From contig JACCIC010000136.1 of assembly GCA_018907035.1 (NCBI GenBank), forward strand, positions 248,001 through 312,000: a DNA stretch of 64,000 nt, written 5' to 3'. The stretch is from Sycobia sp. Sy_11 (taxonomy: Eukaryota; Arthropoda; Insecta; Hymenoptera; Epichrysomallidae). A model generated the notes under the pieces. The model was not told the DNA's origin and did no database searches. It saw nothing but the letters and a program-made list of their open reading frames with translations. This document shows positions 23,207 through 36,035 of this stretch, in pieces. Numbering within the stretch: the stretch's first letter is position 1; each line of letters opens with the position of its first letter. The position numbers were made by a program, and so were the translations under genes.

Positions 23207-24480
23207 ATTAAGGCAATATTCTGCTTTAGACCCCCGAAAAAATGCTATTTTTGTGAAATTTTTCTGAGAATGCTATTGAAGATATGGATGTAGGATTTGA
23301 AATGCTTAATAAATACACTCTTCAACTATATAAAAAATTTTTTTTATTTATTTTATACATTTTTTATACATGTAAAGTATGGTCAAAGCCAACACCTCAA
23401 AAAGTAGGTAACGTTGTCGTGGTCGTAAAATCTTGCCGGTCTGAAACAATAAAAATCAAATAGTTGTACGTTCAGTATGACTCAAGAAACTGATATAACT
23501 AGAATATTTTATGTACGTACAAAATCAACAAAATGGCGGCTAAAATACGAAAGAAAAAAAAATTGCTTTTTTCCGTCTTTTTTTACAATAAAAATATAGT
23601 TGGAATTAAAATTTTAAGTTGATTGTAGTTAGGACGGTTGATACGAACATATAGAATATGTGTTCAAAATTTCATAAGGATCGGTTCAATAGTTTTTTAG
23701 TTTTCACGACTACGGTACTTGAAAATGCTGTTTTGAGAAAAACGCGTTTAAAGTTTTTCTAAGTGAAAAATCGTAGAAAAAATTATCTTACGCTTAATCA
23801 GCGATGCCTGGGCCATACGATATGCCTTCAACTTGTTTCAGGCGAGTATTTTCTAATTTAACCTGCTTTTTTGAGTTCTGCTCTCCTTAGAAGCCTTAGT
23901 CAAGCAGCGGTTCTCTCGAACGATGCGCTGTTGGTCGCGCATATTGGCGAACTGCATGGCGGTTTGGCCGATTTTTAGGCCCATAATTTCTATTATTTTG
24001 AAAAGTGAGCTGAATTGTTCATTAAAAATGCAGGCAGCAGTGACGCATGCAATTTTAACGATTTTTTTCCATTATAGACATGCTTCGATGCCATAGCCCA
24101 AACTGTTGAGTTAAAACACTCATTGTTATTTTGAGTGTTTCTGCCCAAACATCTCTCCAGCAATTCCGTTTTTGTTAGATTTTCGTAGATCGGTTTCAGA
24201 ACACACTGCCCACTCTGAGAGTATTGAAAACACAGTAAAAAAAATGAATGAAAGAATAACCACTATTATTATTAACTTTCACATCAAATCTTGGATCGTT
24301 AGACTTTTTCAGTTTTCCTGCTGACGTACTCGTGTTACTAGTGCCTCCTTTGTCAGTGAATATGTTTCCGTGAAAAGAACGTTTTCTAGTTGTAGCTAGA
24401 CGACTAGAAGTTTTCTGTGCACGATACTCTTTCTTCGTAACCATTGCGAATAGATGCTTCACTTTTGAACTTCAAATCAC
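23207..24480 (-). pseudogene. Mutator/Kolobok-like transposase, internally deleted copy
   Basis: On the minus strand it begins with the transposase N-terminus (24,462 down to about 24,196: MKHLFAMVTKKEYRAQK..., with the KRSFHGN motif typical of these proteins). It then jumps to the C-terminal part, with LTKTELLERCLGRNTQNNNE and FNSTVWAMASKHVYNGK. The central catalytic region present at 40,065-40,724 is missing. A homopolymer frameshift follows at about 24,055. The end, with GGCAATATTCTGCTTTAGAC at 23,211, abuts TTAA. This copy keeps the uninterrupted sequence AAACGGAATTGCTGGAGAG, the empty site for the solo LTR at 41,071. Confidence 0.7.
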
Positions 24481-24589
24481 GACTGATTCTCCACTACTGA
24501 AATACAGAACTGAAATACAGAAGCAAAATTATACAGAGAAGGTAATATTAAGAAACAAAGGTATATATTTTGATGAGAATATATATAGG

Positions 24590-25480
24590 TTTACATGACA
24601 GAATTAAATTTACAAGGGATATTGAGGTTCATAATCAGTTGAGTTTTCTGGACATTAATGTCATTAGATGTAGTAATAAGAAGATGAAACTTAATTGGTA
24701 CAGAAAGCTACCTACCTACTTGGTCAGGTAGGTTTTTAGATTTTAATTCACATCACCAATTCTGAAACAGAATTGGAGCATTAAAGGGTGTCATTGACAG
24801 AGCAATAAAATTATCACATGAAGATTTTAGACAGAATAATTTACAGATAGTAAGAGAAACTTTCATTAATAATGATTATCCGATTGAATTTATTAATAGA
24901 TTAATTGCTGAGAGATTGTTTGACATTTATAATGCCGAAAATATAATCGATATAATGCACGAGTTGACAGAGGCAAAATTATTTTCTTACCATATGTTAG
25001 AGGATTATCTGAAAGAATTAAAAGAAATTTTCAGAAATATAAAATTCAAATGTTGAATCTGTAAAAATAGCAATAATTTAAGTAAGTTGTTTAATAATGT
25101 TAAAGATAAGAATGATTTATGTTTAAAAGGAGTTGTTTACAAAATTAATTTTATGTGTTGTAATAAATACTATATTCGACAAACAGGTAGATATTTGAAA
25201 AAGAGAATGTATGAACATAATATAGTTTGCGTAGCTCACATATTACTTCCGGTTTAAAGGAGCATTGTTTAAAATTTTTACATTCTTTTGATTTTGTGAA
25301 TGTGGATATTTTGGAACATGGTATTAATAATAAGTATAAAAGGGAGAGTCTTGAAAGTATTCACATTTTCAGCAATCGGAATAATGTAAATTTAATGTTA
25401 GATTCATTAATAATGATTATCCATTAGATCTTATAGATAAAATGATTGTTAAAATGTTACAAGATAGCATAGACTTGTAA
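24590..25480 (+). pseudogene. Penelope-like RT C-terminus and GIY-YIG remnant
   Basis: Nucleotide-level match to 36,690-37,520. Frames show QLSFLDINVIRC, then a decayed TRWSGRFLDFNSHHQF-like part, IVRETFINNDYPIEFINRLI, and the endonuclease-type motif KYYIRQTGRYLKKRMYEH. The catalytic glycine of the GIY-YIG motif is altered to arginine. Numerous stops and a duplicated CTACCTACCTACTTGG stretch show decay. Confidence 0.7.
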
Positions 25481-25944
25481 CATTCTTTCGATTTTAAAGA
25501 TGTAAATATTTTACTTTACATATATTAACAGTAGGTGTACAAGAGAAACTTTTAAATGTATTCATATTTTAATAAATCGTGATAATCTAAAGTTAATCTT
25601 AGAGCTAAGTAAATTGGAAAACACTTATCATCCTTCATTAATATAAGACTATGCATTAAAATAAAATTTGGTTTTATATTTAAAATCAAGCCAGGTAGAG
25701 GTGGGTATATATAAGAGCATGCTAGATTTAAATTTTAGTTTAGTCCTTGAAGAAAAACCGAAACGTTTCGAAACGTCAGAAAGTTAAGGCAAATTTAAAT
25801 TTCAGGTGGAGGTCGCAATCAAGTTTTCCTTTATTAACACAGAATATAGATTATTTTTATTTTTTTAATTCTTAATTCCATTTAATTTATTTTTATTTTA
25901 TTTTTTAAAACTGATATCTAAAATGTAAAAAATTTGTAACAAAT
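25481..25944 (+). mobile_element. Penelope-like 3' region, older subfamily
   Basis: AT-rich tail that resembles 21,175-21,500. At about 25,740 it has AGTCCTTGAAGAAAAACCGAAACGTTTC, which looks like a decayed hammerhead core (CTGATGA changed to CTTGAAGA). Confidence 0.45.
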
Positions 25945-27132
25945 AGCATATCATTCGATAAGTCCCGAAACTAACCCAGAGATGCTGCTAGTAGTACCAA
26001 ACTTTCCCTAGAGCACGAATCTTTACATGAAACGTGTAAAAATTTCACGTTGATCGGATAACAAACAGCAGAGTTATCGAGGTTAGAGTAAAGTAATTTT
26101 GTAATTTTTTTTTTTAAATGGACAAAAGCGAGTTTCGCGTGTTATAAAACTTTTTTTTAATGTTTAAAAAGACCGTTGAAGCCCAGCACGAATGAACGAT
26201 TCATCGGTGGTATGCTGAATTTAAACGTGGTAGTACGGACATATTGAAATATTAGAAAGTGAAGGTTCACGAGATTGCAGAAATGACACAGATATCATCG
26301 GGAAGCGTATTTACAATCCCTCATGAAAAATTCAGCATGAAAAAGGTTTCTTCCAAGTGGGTGCCGGGATTTTTTTCAATGAAACAACAACAGCACGAGT
26401 CGATGATTCAGAGAGCTGTTTATCGGTATTTATTTGCAATAAAAGGATTTCCTACGTCGATACGTTGATAGCATGGATGAAACATGGATACATCATTTCA
26501 CTTCGAAGGTGAATCGACAATCATCTGAGTGGCGCCTGGCTGGTAAAAGGCGCCCAAAGTGTCCAAAAACGCAGTAGACAATGTCATGTTTTCTATTTTT
26601 TGGGATACACATGGCGTAATTTTCATTGATTACCTGTAAAAACGAAAATTTATCAAGAGTGATTATTATATTGACTTGTTGGGACGTTTTAAGGTCTAGA
26701 TCGCAGCAAAACGTCCGCACATGAAGAAGAAAAAATCCTTTTTCACCGAGACAATGCACCATGCCACATATCTATGAAAACAATGAAAAATTATATGATG
26801 TTATTTGAATTATATGAAAAATTATACGAGTTGCACTTTAATTTACTTCCCAATCCCCGTATTCACCTGATTTAGCTCCCAGCGACTACTGGCTCTTTGC
26901 TGATCTCAAAAAAAAAAAAAAAAAAAAAAAAATACTCAAGGGAAGAAAATTTGAGCCGAATCTGAAGCCTATTTTAAAGCAAAGGATAAATCCTTTTATA
27001 AAAATGGTATAGAAAAGTTGAAAAGGCGTTGGAGTGATTGTATCACTCTAAAAGGAGATATTGATGAATAAAAATGAGTTTTGAAAAAAAAAGTTTTCGT
27101 TGTTAGTCTCGGAACTTATTGAACGACATGTT
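25945..27132 (+). pseudogene. Near full-length mariner, inactive
   Basis: Imperfect terminal inverted repeats of about 28 bp: ATCATTCGATAAGTCCCGAA... at the left, and the inverse of GTCGTTCAATAAGTTCCGAG... at 27,101-27,130. The total is about 1.19 kb, near the family norm of 1.2-1.3 kb. Plus-strand frames show a helix-turn-helix part (TIHRWYAEFKRGSTD), VHEIAEMTQISSGSV, KKVSSKWVPGF and MDETWIHHFTSK (first catalytic D). In the second half stops hide most motifs, with LPATTGSLL where SPSDYWLF-like sequence is expected. A poly(A) run at about 26,909 interrupts the end. Confidence 0.7.
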
Positions 27133-28745
27133 ATATTGTGTGCGACTGAAGAAGTTCGTATTTACGATGAAAATAATGGCTTTTCTTTAATAAGAAAATG
27201 AAAAATTTCATTATCCAAAAGATTGTCAATTATTAGCTACAGCTTTTGTCTAAAATTAAGTAAAAATTTGCGTTCGAAAAACATAGGCTATTTTTTCATT
27301 GAAAATCATTTTAATTCCATCAATAAATTAAAGTAACAGTTTTCGTAGTCAGTTTCACCAACTGCTAGTAGATGGTGTCTTGAATCACGAATATCAACTC
27401 AAAGTAGCCAGCTTAAAGTATTAATACCAGGTCAGTTCAATTGAATAATCATATCCAACATTGGGATTAGTATCCTAAAGTACTTTCTTTTAAGTCGGTT
27501 TTATCCTTTTTGTTCTTCCGGTTAATCTGACACTATCACACCTTTGGATATCTTCATTCTGAAAATCTCCCCCCCCCCTCTCTCTCGAAAAAAAAAAATT
27601 ATATATATATTTGCAAAAAGTTGTAATCTTGATAATTTAATTTTTGCACATAAAGCTTCTATTAATATAAAATTGTTTAAGAAGATCGTCTTGAAAATTT
27701 CTAATAATTAATAAAGTTTTTACGATTTTTTGTATAACCTTTATTGTAATTTATTATCCAAAAAGGACATAATAGAAATTTTTAGACTAAAATATTATAA
27801 AAAATATTTAAAAATAGAAATATTCAATGAATCTATAATTTTCGCCATTTAAGAAGTATGATGAAAGTTTTTATAATAGTCTCACGGCATTTTACATAAA
27901 AATTTAGGACGTACTAACTATTTTATAATAGACAAATTTATTATTTTTGTAAAATGCGAAAAAAACGTGATTAAAAAATATATTTAAAATAATTTAAGTG
28001 TTATTTACTTGGTATATATATAGCAATTCCTTTCTCATAATGTAACAAATTTGCAACTAATTAAATGAATCATTTGAAGAAATGTAAAACACAAACAGTC
28101 GAAATAATTTAATTATTACCAAATCATAATTATTCAAATTTACCGCACAGTCTATTATAGTTATATTGTATTATAATTCAAATTCATATCTTATTATAGT
28201 TTATATGATTAAAAATAATATTTTAAGAAAAATAGTTATGTAATGTAACCACACACCAACGTAACTAAAACTTGATATAAATGCCATTATAGGATGTAGT
28301 AATTAATTAAAAGTAACATTTTTTATCAGCTTCTAAAGAAAACTTCATGGAGCTTCATTAATTTTAACAAGTTTTTGAAAAGCATAAATAATTCAGTGGA
28401 CCATCTTCCGTGATGCCATTTTCATTCCCTCAATTGAATTTGTATCTACGAAATTACAAAACTTGAAATACTTATACCGAAAAAAAATTGTAGCAAAGTC
28501 AAAATAAAACCAAAATTAATTAATTAATGCAAAAAGAACAAATATTAGTCTTCACACTAAAGATATTGCCATTCTTCTGGATAAAATTAGAGATATGATT
28601 AGCTTAAATTTAAGGTTTTTGCTTCATTATTATTTATCTTATACTATTCTTAAATTATATTTACCGGTTAGTTATTATTCGAGAAACTGATAAGTTATAT
28701 CTATATTTACTTATTATAGAAAAAAAATCTAACATTACTACTTAC
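27133..28745. other. Intron or intergenic AT-rich stretch
   Basis: No gene or further GCFC exon is recognisable. It contains a C-run and CTCTCT patch near 27,570 and AT-rich sequence. It follows exon 28,746-28,945 on the minus strand and should be intron, because the conserved protein continues beyond that exon. Confidence 0.4.
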
Positions 28746-28945
28746 CATTATTGGATTCCATGTAATTAAATGAAATCTGATTAAAGGAGAGAGAATTTTA
28801 GGAATACAAAAAGAAACGTATGCCTCTTTATAGGATTCTAAATCAGTTATCCTCCAATTTTCCAATTTTGATAAAATCCCTTTAATTGTACAAAAGTCAT
28901 CTTCTACATCCAAAAATAGTCCTCTAGATTCTTTCTCTATGTCAT
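28746..28945 (-). CDS. PAXBP1: GCFC-family gene, exon 3 of those visible
   Basis: Minus-strand exon of 200 bp. It reads DDIEKESRGLF, LDVEDDFCTIKGILSKLENW, RITDLESYKEAYVSFCIPKI and LSPLIRFHLITWNPIM, using the G left over from the previous exon for the first codon. This is the start of the conserved GCFC domain (DCTIK...SYKDAYI..CLPKL..PLIR..L..W in the family). The acceptor is a TTTTACTTTAG and the donor is ATG then GTAAGT. The phase (1 in, 0 out) fits the upstream exon exactly. Vertebrate PAXBP1 and GCFC2 are nuclear proteins linked to transcription and spliceosome factors; an insect is expected to have one homologue. Which of the two names applies cannot be told here. Confidence 0.88.
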
Positions 28946-30869
28946 CTAAAGTAAAATTGAAAAATAATTCTATTAAAATATAAGTGAGAAATGCTTCAAA
29001 TTATATAAATTTTTGTTCGAATTTTCCACTGTTTTCCACTGTGTGTTTATGTATTAATTATTTAGTTTTAATAATACATATTGCGTGTCTGGGCTGTACT
29101 TCGCTGTAGTACAGTTCATCGTAATCCTTATAAAATAATTCGAACTCATATTTATGAAGACGATTTATTTAATTTATATTATATTATCGAAGGTAAGTTT
29201 TTATAATTTAATTATTTCAAGAATTTGAAACGAATATATTTAGTAATTGTTATTTTTCTGCAAATATTTAAGCAAAAATATAAGAATAAAAAATTAAGTA
29301 ATTATAAGTGTAACACTTTTAATTAAATCCGTAATAAGTCATTATATTTATATATTATATTAATATAATTAATTAATTAATATATTATTGTTTCAAGACT
29401 GTAAGAACAATAAAAATATTTATTATTTACATTCAGAACAATCTCAATAAGTACATTCTCAATAATTGGTCGTAATTATATGTTCTACGATGATTATATT
29501 TTATACTAAATGATTGATATAAGTTAATAAATTATAGTTTATTAGACGTATTTTGAGCACCCTTTCAGAAGATTGTTACCCTATCAGACATCAGAATTTG
29601 AAAACTCGCTCTCTAATCAATATTTTATTCAGATTAGAATATTTTGACTACATAAGAGAAATAAGAACAAAATAATTGTTTTTATCAGTACAGTTTATTG
29701 TTATTTTATTATTATAAACCAATATTAGATCCAAGGTTCAGTTGTCGTCTAAGATCAAAACCATGGCTTTATCCGACTACACAAGTACCATGGAAAAAAA
29801 TGATACATGTTTTGTTTATAAGCACATTGTAGAGCTCTAAGGCTGATTAGCAGCACTGTTTCAGAGTATAAATATAGAATAATGGTAAATAATATAACAA
29901 AAAACTTATTTATAAATATGTATATGCAAAATGATCTGTCAGACTGAGGAAGATACAGTATAAACAGCTATTATTTCGTGAGGAATCTTCAAATTTTGAA
30001 CAAATAGTAATTACAGCTTTAAAACTTGAATTTTCTATTTTTAGAAATTCATATAAATAATGTAGGATTCAAGTATTTAGTTGAGTTTCAGTTTATCAGA
30101 AATATAGTTTATATCTCAGAAATGTTTTATATATTTTTATGACAGAGGGACGTGATGTCATTACCTGAAGTATACAAACGCCAACTGAACGATTTGTCAA
30201 AGAAATTGATCGAACATAGATCTGCAATTGCGAGTCATTCTCTTGTATAACAACGCTCAGAAACTTAAGATTACGACCTATTCAGATCGATGCAGCACGA
30301 ACTCGTTGATACGCACTTCCGATACGTTGATTTGTGAATGATTGGATCGCCTCAAAGTCGCCATCATTCTTTTGTCACTATATCGCCATATTGCCAGAAA
30401 GATGAAAAAAAACAGTAGAAAATGACGGAAAATATTTTGATTCAGCTAACGTGTATCAATATTGTATCAAAATTTCCTTTTTCCGTTAAGAAAGGTCGGA
30501 AACTAAGTTCGCATCATAATATTGGTTTTTTATTCATTAAGTAATATAATAAATAATTTTTAAAAATGGAGCTTTCTGACTTTATTTTATTATTATTATT
30601 ATTTTAGGTGTGCGAAAAAGCCTATTCAATCAAACTAAACAGGAATGCGTCAGCTAAAGGTTCATTCGCTTATTAAGGATAGAAAATGGAGCAGGGGAAA
30701 AAATTTCAATGTTTGGAAAATGACAAACTTTAGTTAGTTGAATGTTGAAATTATCAGACATGATTTTATGAGCTTCCTAAAAAGTATAAGGAGCAGTTTC
30801 CATATGATATTATAATATCCGCTATTATTTTTCCAAAATAAAAAATTTCTAGATTTTTATGAGATATTC

Positions 30870-31860
30870 TAGTCACGATATTGGAGTTTTTATGGCAGAG
30901 GAATTATTATTAATCCTAACAAGACTAGATGATTTCATTAAACGTAATGTTTGATTTTCTCTACATTGAATTGAAACGTACTTCCGTAACAGTATTCTGC
31001 ATTGATCAAAACAATTGGTAGTCAGATGGCGCCAATTCTGAACTGTAAGACAAGCGAGGGAGAATTTTCCACCCACTATTCTCTAAATAGTTTTTGACCG
31101 AAGCTGCAACGTGTGGCAGAGCTTTATCGTGATGAAAAATGAGAGACTCGTGCTTGGTGTCATTTCTGGCCTGTAATGCTCGCTTGAAACGAATAATTTG
31201 TATTTTGAAGCAGTTCCTAGTACATATGCAGAGCATGGTTTTATTTACGTAAATATTTCGTTTCGGTATATCGTCGATTGAACGGACCTGCCGGTTTTGT
31301 ATACGATTTTCTGCGTTTAGAGTTATTATAAGAAATCTATTTTTCATCACCAGTGACAATACAATGCAAAAATGACTTATTTTTGTACTGCTGTAGCAAC
31401 ATTTCGAACATGTAAAATCATCGTTTGACGTCTCTCGGCTTTAATTCATACGATACCCAGTTTTCAACCTTTTGAATGAATCCCAATGCTTTTAGGCACA
31501 GAGAAACGACATCTTGTGTAAAGCCCAATGATGCAGTCAGTTCATGTTAAATCTGACATAGATACTCACCTAACAAAGCGTCTAATTCCTTGTCTTCGAA
31601 ACTTTTCGGCTTTCCGGATCGATCCTTGTGTTTAACTTCAAAATCAACACTTTTGAATTGTTTGAACCATCCTCGGTACGACGATTCACCAAGACATTTT
31701 GCCCGATAAATTTCAGAAAACAAAGATAAAAATTGGGCTCGATTTTGCTTATATGAAAGAATAGAAGCAGCACTTCCCACAAATGACGTTTATTTGGCTG
31801 GAAACTTACCATGAATTTTATCGATAAAATAAACAAGACCGAAAGAAAAGCTCAAATATA
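30870..31860 (-). pseudogene. Mos1-like mariner transposase remnant
   Basis: Begins at the ATG at 31,812: MVSFQPNKRHLWEVLLLFFH, as in Mos1-group mariners. In the next frame come an SYRGWFKQFKSVDFEVKHKD helix-turn-helix region and KSFEDKELDALLGEYLCQ. Further down it has KTMLCICTRNC, a catalytic region changed to FHHDKALPHVA (normally HDNA-PH), an LPRLSYSSELAPSDYQLF segment and further remnants to 30,870. Several frameshifts break the frame. It is the same family as 22,241-23,075. Confidence 0.75.
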
Positions 31861-32809
31861 ATGTTGAAAAATTGTTGACAGATACACAACCTACAAATGT
31901 AAGACATGAGGTCTGGCATTTCTGCCCAAGATGCACTGATGACGCCATCGTTTGAAAAACGTTGAAACTTGTAGAACTAATATTTTTAATTTAATGTTAT
32001 TTATATTTTATTTCTTAGTACTAATTTTCATTTCAGATTGTTTGAGGATGATTATAAACAAGGAGTCTGACTGCATTATATTAGTGTTGGTACACCTAAT
32101 AGCTTCTGCATGTTCGAGCACATAACGTTTCGTTTTTAGGAACATTGATGCAATTTGATCGAATTATATGATAATTGGTTCATCCGTTGTATTGTGAAAA
32201 AATTAAATGATTATGTAAAATTCGGGGACTCTTAAGAGGTGAACAAAGGTTTTTATATCTACTTATATAATCACGGTTCTGGATTACTTACAATCACTTG
32301 ATCAAGAACGTGATCATATGAAAAACTGACTAGCCTGCATTTTTCCCACAAAGCCTCAAAATCCAAATAAATAGAATCCATCGCAATTAACATACCTGGA
32401 ATAGCTGAAACAAATCAAACAAAATAAAAGAAGTCAAAATCAAACACTTTTTTGATTTAAGCACGACTTCGCTTACACTACGCGAAGATCAACTCTCGCT
32501 GGACTTGTAGAATTTTCGCTAAGATGACGATATCAGGATGCCCTTCGTCTTCCGCGCTCCAAAAAGCATGCGCAAATTATGTTGTCGGAGGAACAACCTT
32601 ATGCCTATTAGATGATCGAGTCCTGATTGAATGATCAGCAGTAATAATGAACTTTGATCCTTCGAGAAGATTTCATTTTTTCGATCATTTTTCGCATTTT
32701 AGTATTTGTTCATCACTAGAATGTACAAGCAAAAGAAATTCTTTATCTGTTTTCGCTCCATTGGTAGTGCTGGAATTAAATGCAGCGATATTTACTTCAC
32801 ATCATTTAC
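31861..32809. other. Intronic stretch without a recognised gene
   Basis: Mixed-composition DNA with no long open frame. The segment 32,440-32,640 is less AT-rich and may be an old repeat, but I cannot assign it. Confidence 0.35.
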
Positions 32810-32823
32810 TTCAATGTTGATAT
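32810..32823. repeat. Target-site duplication, left copy
   Basis: TTCAATGTTGATAT, identical to 37,983-37,996, directly flanks the Penelope-like composite. Confidence 0.85.
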
Positions 32824-32910
32824 AATTGAATTGTACTTTTGTCGACTGCCCATATACAAATTAATAAATATTTTTTTATTGGTCTTACAGTCCAATCAAT
32901 TCAATCCAAA

Positions 32911-32943
<33 letters not shown>

Positions 32944-33166
32944 AAATAAAAATAAAAATAAAAAAATAAAAAAAATAAAAAATAAAAATAAAATAAAAAT
33001 TAAAAATAAAAATTAAATTAAAAACTAAATTAAAATTATAATGACAGTCAGACTGTCCTTCTTTACATTCACCCCCGTAGACTAATCTGAAAATAAAATA
33101 TTAGCTGAAAAAATTCTTTGTTAGTAAAGTGCAGTCTGACTGTCCCCAACACCCTTACCTAATTGA

Positions 33167-33218
33167 AGACTTGTCCAACGTTTCGAGCTCGCTACCGCTC
33201 CTCATCAGGGACTAATCT
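33167..33218 (-). ncRNA. Hammerhead-ribozyme motif, left arm
   Basis: Exact inverse of the motif at 37,625-37,676: stem I GUCC/GGAC, core CUGAUGA and GAAA, and very short stem III. Predicted cleavage would fall between 33,177 and 33,176. This copy lies on the same strand as the GCFC gene, within its intron. Confidence 0.7.
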
Positions 33219-33313
33219 AAACCTTATATTCTAATCTATATATACCCATCCCCACCACCAAATTTAGTAAATTAAATATAAATTCCCCCTCTACACAAAT
33301 TGTCCAAAACCAA

Positions 33314-34642
33314 TCAATTTAATAAGGAATGATAAACACTGTCCAATCTACCAGACTCTAACATTAAAATCACATTATTTCGATTCCTGGAAATGTGAAT
33401 ACTTTCAAGACTCTCCCGTTTATACTTATTATTAATACCATGTTCCAAAATATCCACATTCACACAATCAAAAGAATGTAAAAACTTTAAACAATGCTCT
33501 TTTAAACCAGAAGTAATATGTGAGCTACATAAACTATATTTATGCTCATAAATTCTCTTTTTTAAATATCTACCTGTTTGTCCAATATAGTATTTATCAC
33601 AATCCATGCAATTAATCTTGTAAACAACTCCTGATTTTAAGCATAAATCATCCTTATCTTTGCAATTATTAAACAATCTACTCAAATTATTGCTATTTTT
33701 AAAGAAAATTTGAATGTTATATTTCCGAAAATTTCTTTTTATTCTTTCAGATAATCCTCGAACATATGGTAAGACAATAATTTTGCCTCCGTTAACATCA
33801 ATTCCTGCACTATGTCTATTTTCGGTATTATAAATGTCAAACAATCTCTCAGCAATTAATCTATTAATAAATTGAATTGGATAGCCATTATTAATGAAAG
33901 TCTCTCTTACTATCTGTAAATTATTTTGTCTAAAATCTTTATGTGACAATTTAGTTGCTCTGTCAATGACACCTTTCAATGCTCCAATTTTGTTTCCGAA
34001 CTGGTGGTGCGAATTAAAATCCAAAAACCTACCTGACCAAGTAGGCTTTCTGTACCAATTAAGTTTTACCTTATTATTACTACATCTAATTACATTAATG
34101 TCCAGAAAACTTAACTGACTATTAACTTCAACCTCCCTTGTAAATTTAATTCTGTCATGTACAGAATTGAAAACATCCACCATTTCATCCACAAAAACTT
34201 CCGGAACAATTGTAAAGATATCATCAACATATCTCTTAAATATCATTGGTTCAAAAAGCAATTTTGACAAGGCTATACTTTCCAACTTTTCCATAACTAA
34301 ATTAGCTATAACCGGTGACAAAGGCGACCCCATTGGACATCCGTATATTTGTTCATAAAATTTATTATCAAATGAAAAAATTGTGTTATTAAAAACCAAA
34401 TTAATTGCTTTAATAAATTCATTCATTGTCAATTTTGTATGCAAATTAATTTCATTCCACTTTTCCTGAATAATATCATTTAACAACTCTAAAGGTACAT
34501 TTGTAAACAAAGATACTACATCCAATGAAATCATCTTGTAGTTTTTCGGAATAACAATATCTTTCATTTCATTGTAAAAACACCAACTATCCTTAATGTA
34601 AGAACTAGTTTTACCAACTATCTTAACCAATATATTAGACAA
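33314..34642 (-). pseudogene. Penelope-like RT/GIY-YIG, truncated inverted copy
   Basis: A 442-residue open frame with the same sequence as 36,201-37,529 except one residue. Motifs: MISLDVVSLFTNVPLE (palm), YGCPMGSPLSPVIANL, FKRYVDDIFTIVPE (catalytic YVDD), QLSFLDINVIRC, then the C-terminal GIY-YIG nuclease with KYYIGQTGRYLKKRIYEHKY and an HCLKFLHSFD segment. The N-terminal part is missing after about 35,038, and the frameshift shared with the other arm separates the upstream piece (34,643-35,038). It keeps both enzyme domains readable but not as a full protein. Confidence 0.85.
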
Positions 34643-35086
34643 AAATCTAGCAATATTATAAGTTGGGAAACCTATGGAATATATTATTATTCTAAATGTC
34701 AGATTTTCTTTATGAATCTTGGGAAGCCCATAACATTTTGTTGCAGTTCCATTTTCACATTTTAAATACTTATATGTAGTATCATTTATATATTCATTTC
34801 TTTTCCAATTATTCTTTCAAATTATTTTGCAGCTTAATGATATGTGGATTACCAATCTTCAAATAAGTACTATCATCATTTAATATATTATTTATACAAT
34901 TTTTGTAATCAATTTTATTGGAAGCTACAGTTACATTACCTTTGTCGGCCTTTTGGAAGATTATATTAGGGTTATTTTTCAAAAAATTCTTCGCGGTAAT
35001 TAAATCATGTATAAAATTACTATTTAAAAAATTATCAATTCTTTTAAACTGAAAGGTCTATTTAACTTAAATTAAGGGGGTATGTC

Positions 35087-36034
35087 ATGATTTATTTTAG
35101 AGAAATTTATTGTAAATATGGTAGTACTATTAAAGATTATTGTTCAAAATGGATTAAAATGAATTTAAAAGTTGTAATTCTTAAAGAAAAACTTACATTC
35201 CTTATTAGATGCAAGAAATCAAATATATTTCCGGTACACATTAATAATAGATTTCATGATAAATATTTTTTGCAGGTTTATAGTAATAATGTTTGTTATG
35301 ATCTAAAGAAGAATATTTTCTTTTTCAAAAATAAATTACTGAATTTAGAAATTAGAGATTTACATATTCAGATTCATTCCTTAAATAGATATTTATTAAA
35401 GATTAAACATTATTTATATCAAAATATAGAAAGAAATGAATTACATGAATTTTTTCTTGGTCAAAGCAAACATTTTATTAAGACAAAATATATTAATAGA
35501 CAAACATTAAAAAGGAAATTTGAATGTTTAAGAAATAAAAAACAATTTCAAAGCTATCAATTTAACAATGCAAACAATAAAAATTGGTTTAGGAATCTAA
35601 CTGACATGGAGATACCAAATGAAGTAATAAACATCATGTCTAAAGGTGCCAAACATGGAATATTATATTGTAAAAATAATCTCCCGATCAAAGAAATCAT
35701 CGCGGAGGTTGAAAGTAATCTTTTTGGTTTAAATGATGAAGTAAAAAAGGAATGTAGGGCATCTTTAGATAATGTCATTAGTAATTTTAAAAGAGAAAAT
35801 AAATTTGATAATTTTTTAAATAGTAATTTTATACATGATTTAATTACCGCGAAGAATTTTTTGAAAAATAACCCTAATATAATCTTCCAAAAGGCCGACA
35901 AAGGTAATGTAACTGTAGCTTCCAATAAAATTGATTACAAAAATTGTATAAATAATATATTAAATGATGATAGTACTTATTTGAAGATTGGTAATCCACA
36001 TATCATTAAGCTGCAAAATAATTTGAAAGAATAA
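35087..36034 (+). pseudogene. Penelope-like ORF, N-terminal half
   Basis: A 315-residue open frame. It has an amphipathic, lysine-rich N-terminal region, then FNNANNKNWFRNLTDMEIP and a KGAKHGILYCKNNLPIKEI segment. It ends with a NPNIIFQKADKGNVTVAS motif (Penelope RT finger region) and YKNCINNILNDDSTYLKIG. A single-base insertion near 36,033 (TTGAAAGAATAATTGG) ends the frame; the next frame continues NWKRNEYINDTTYKYLKCEN and CYGLPKIHKE. Together with 36,036-37,529 it would make a protein of about 810 residues, in the family's usual range. Confidence 0.8.
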
Positions 36035-36035
36035 T

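Noticed and set aside
25740..25775. Hammerhead in the older Penelope-like subfamily
   Set aside because: Core reads CTTGAAGA, not CTGATGA, and stem I does not pair; at most a relic.
33040..33160. CRISPR-like spacing of CAGTCAGACTG boxes
   Set aside because: Only two inverted boxes per element, part of the Penelope-like 3' region in a eukaryotic genome.
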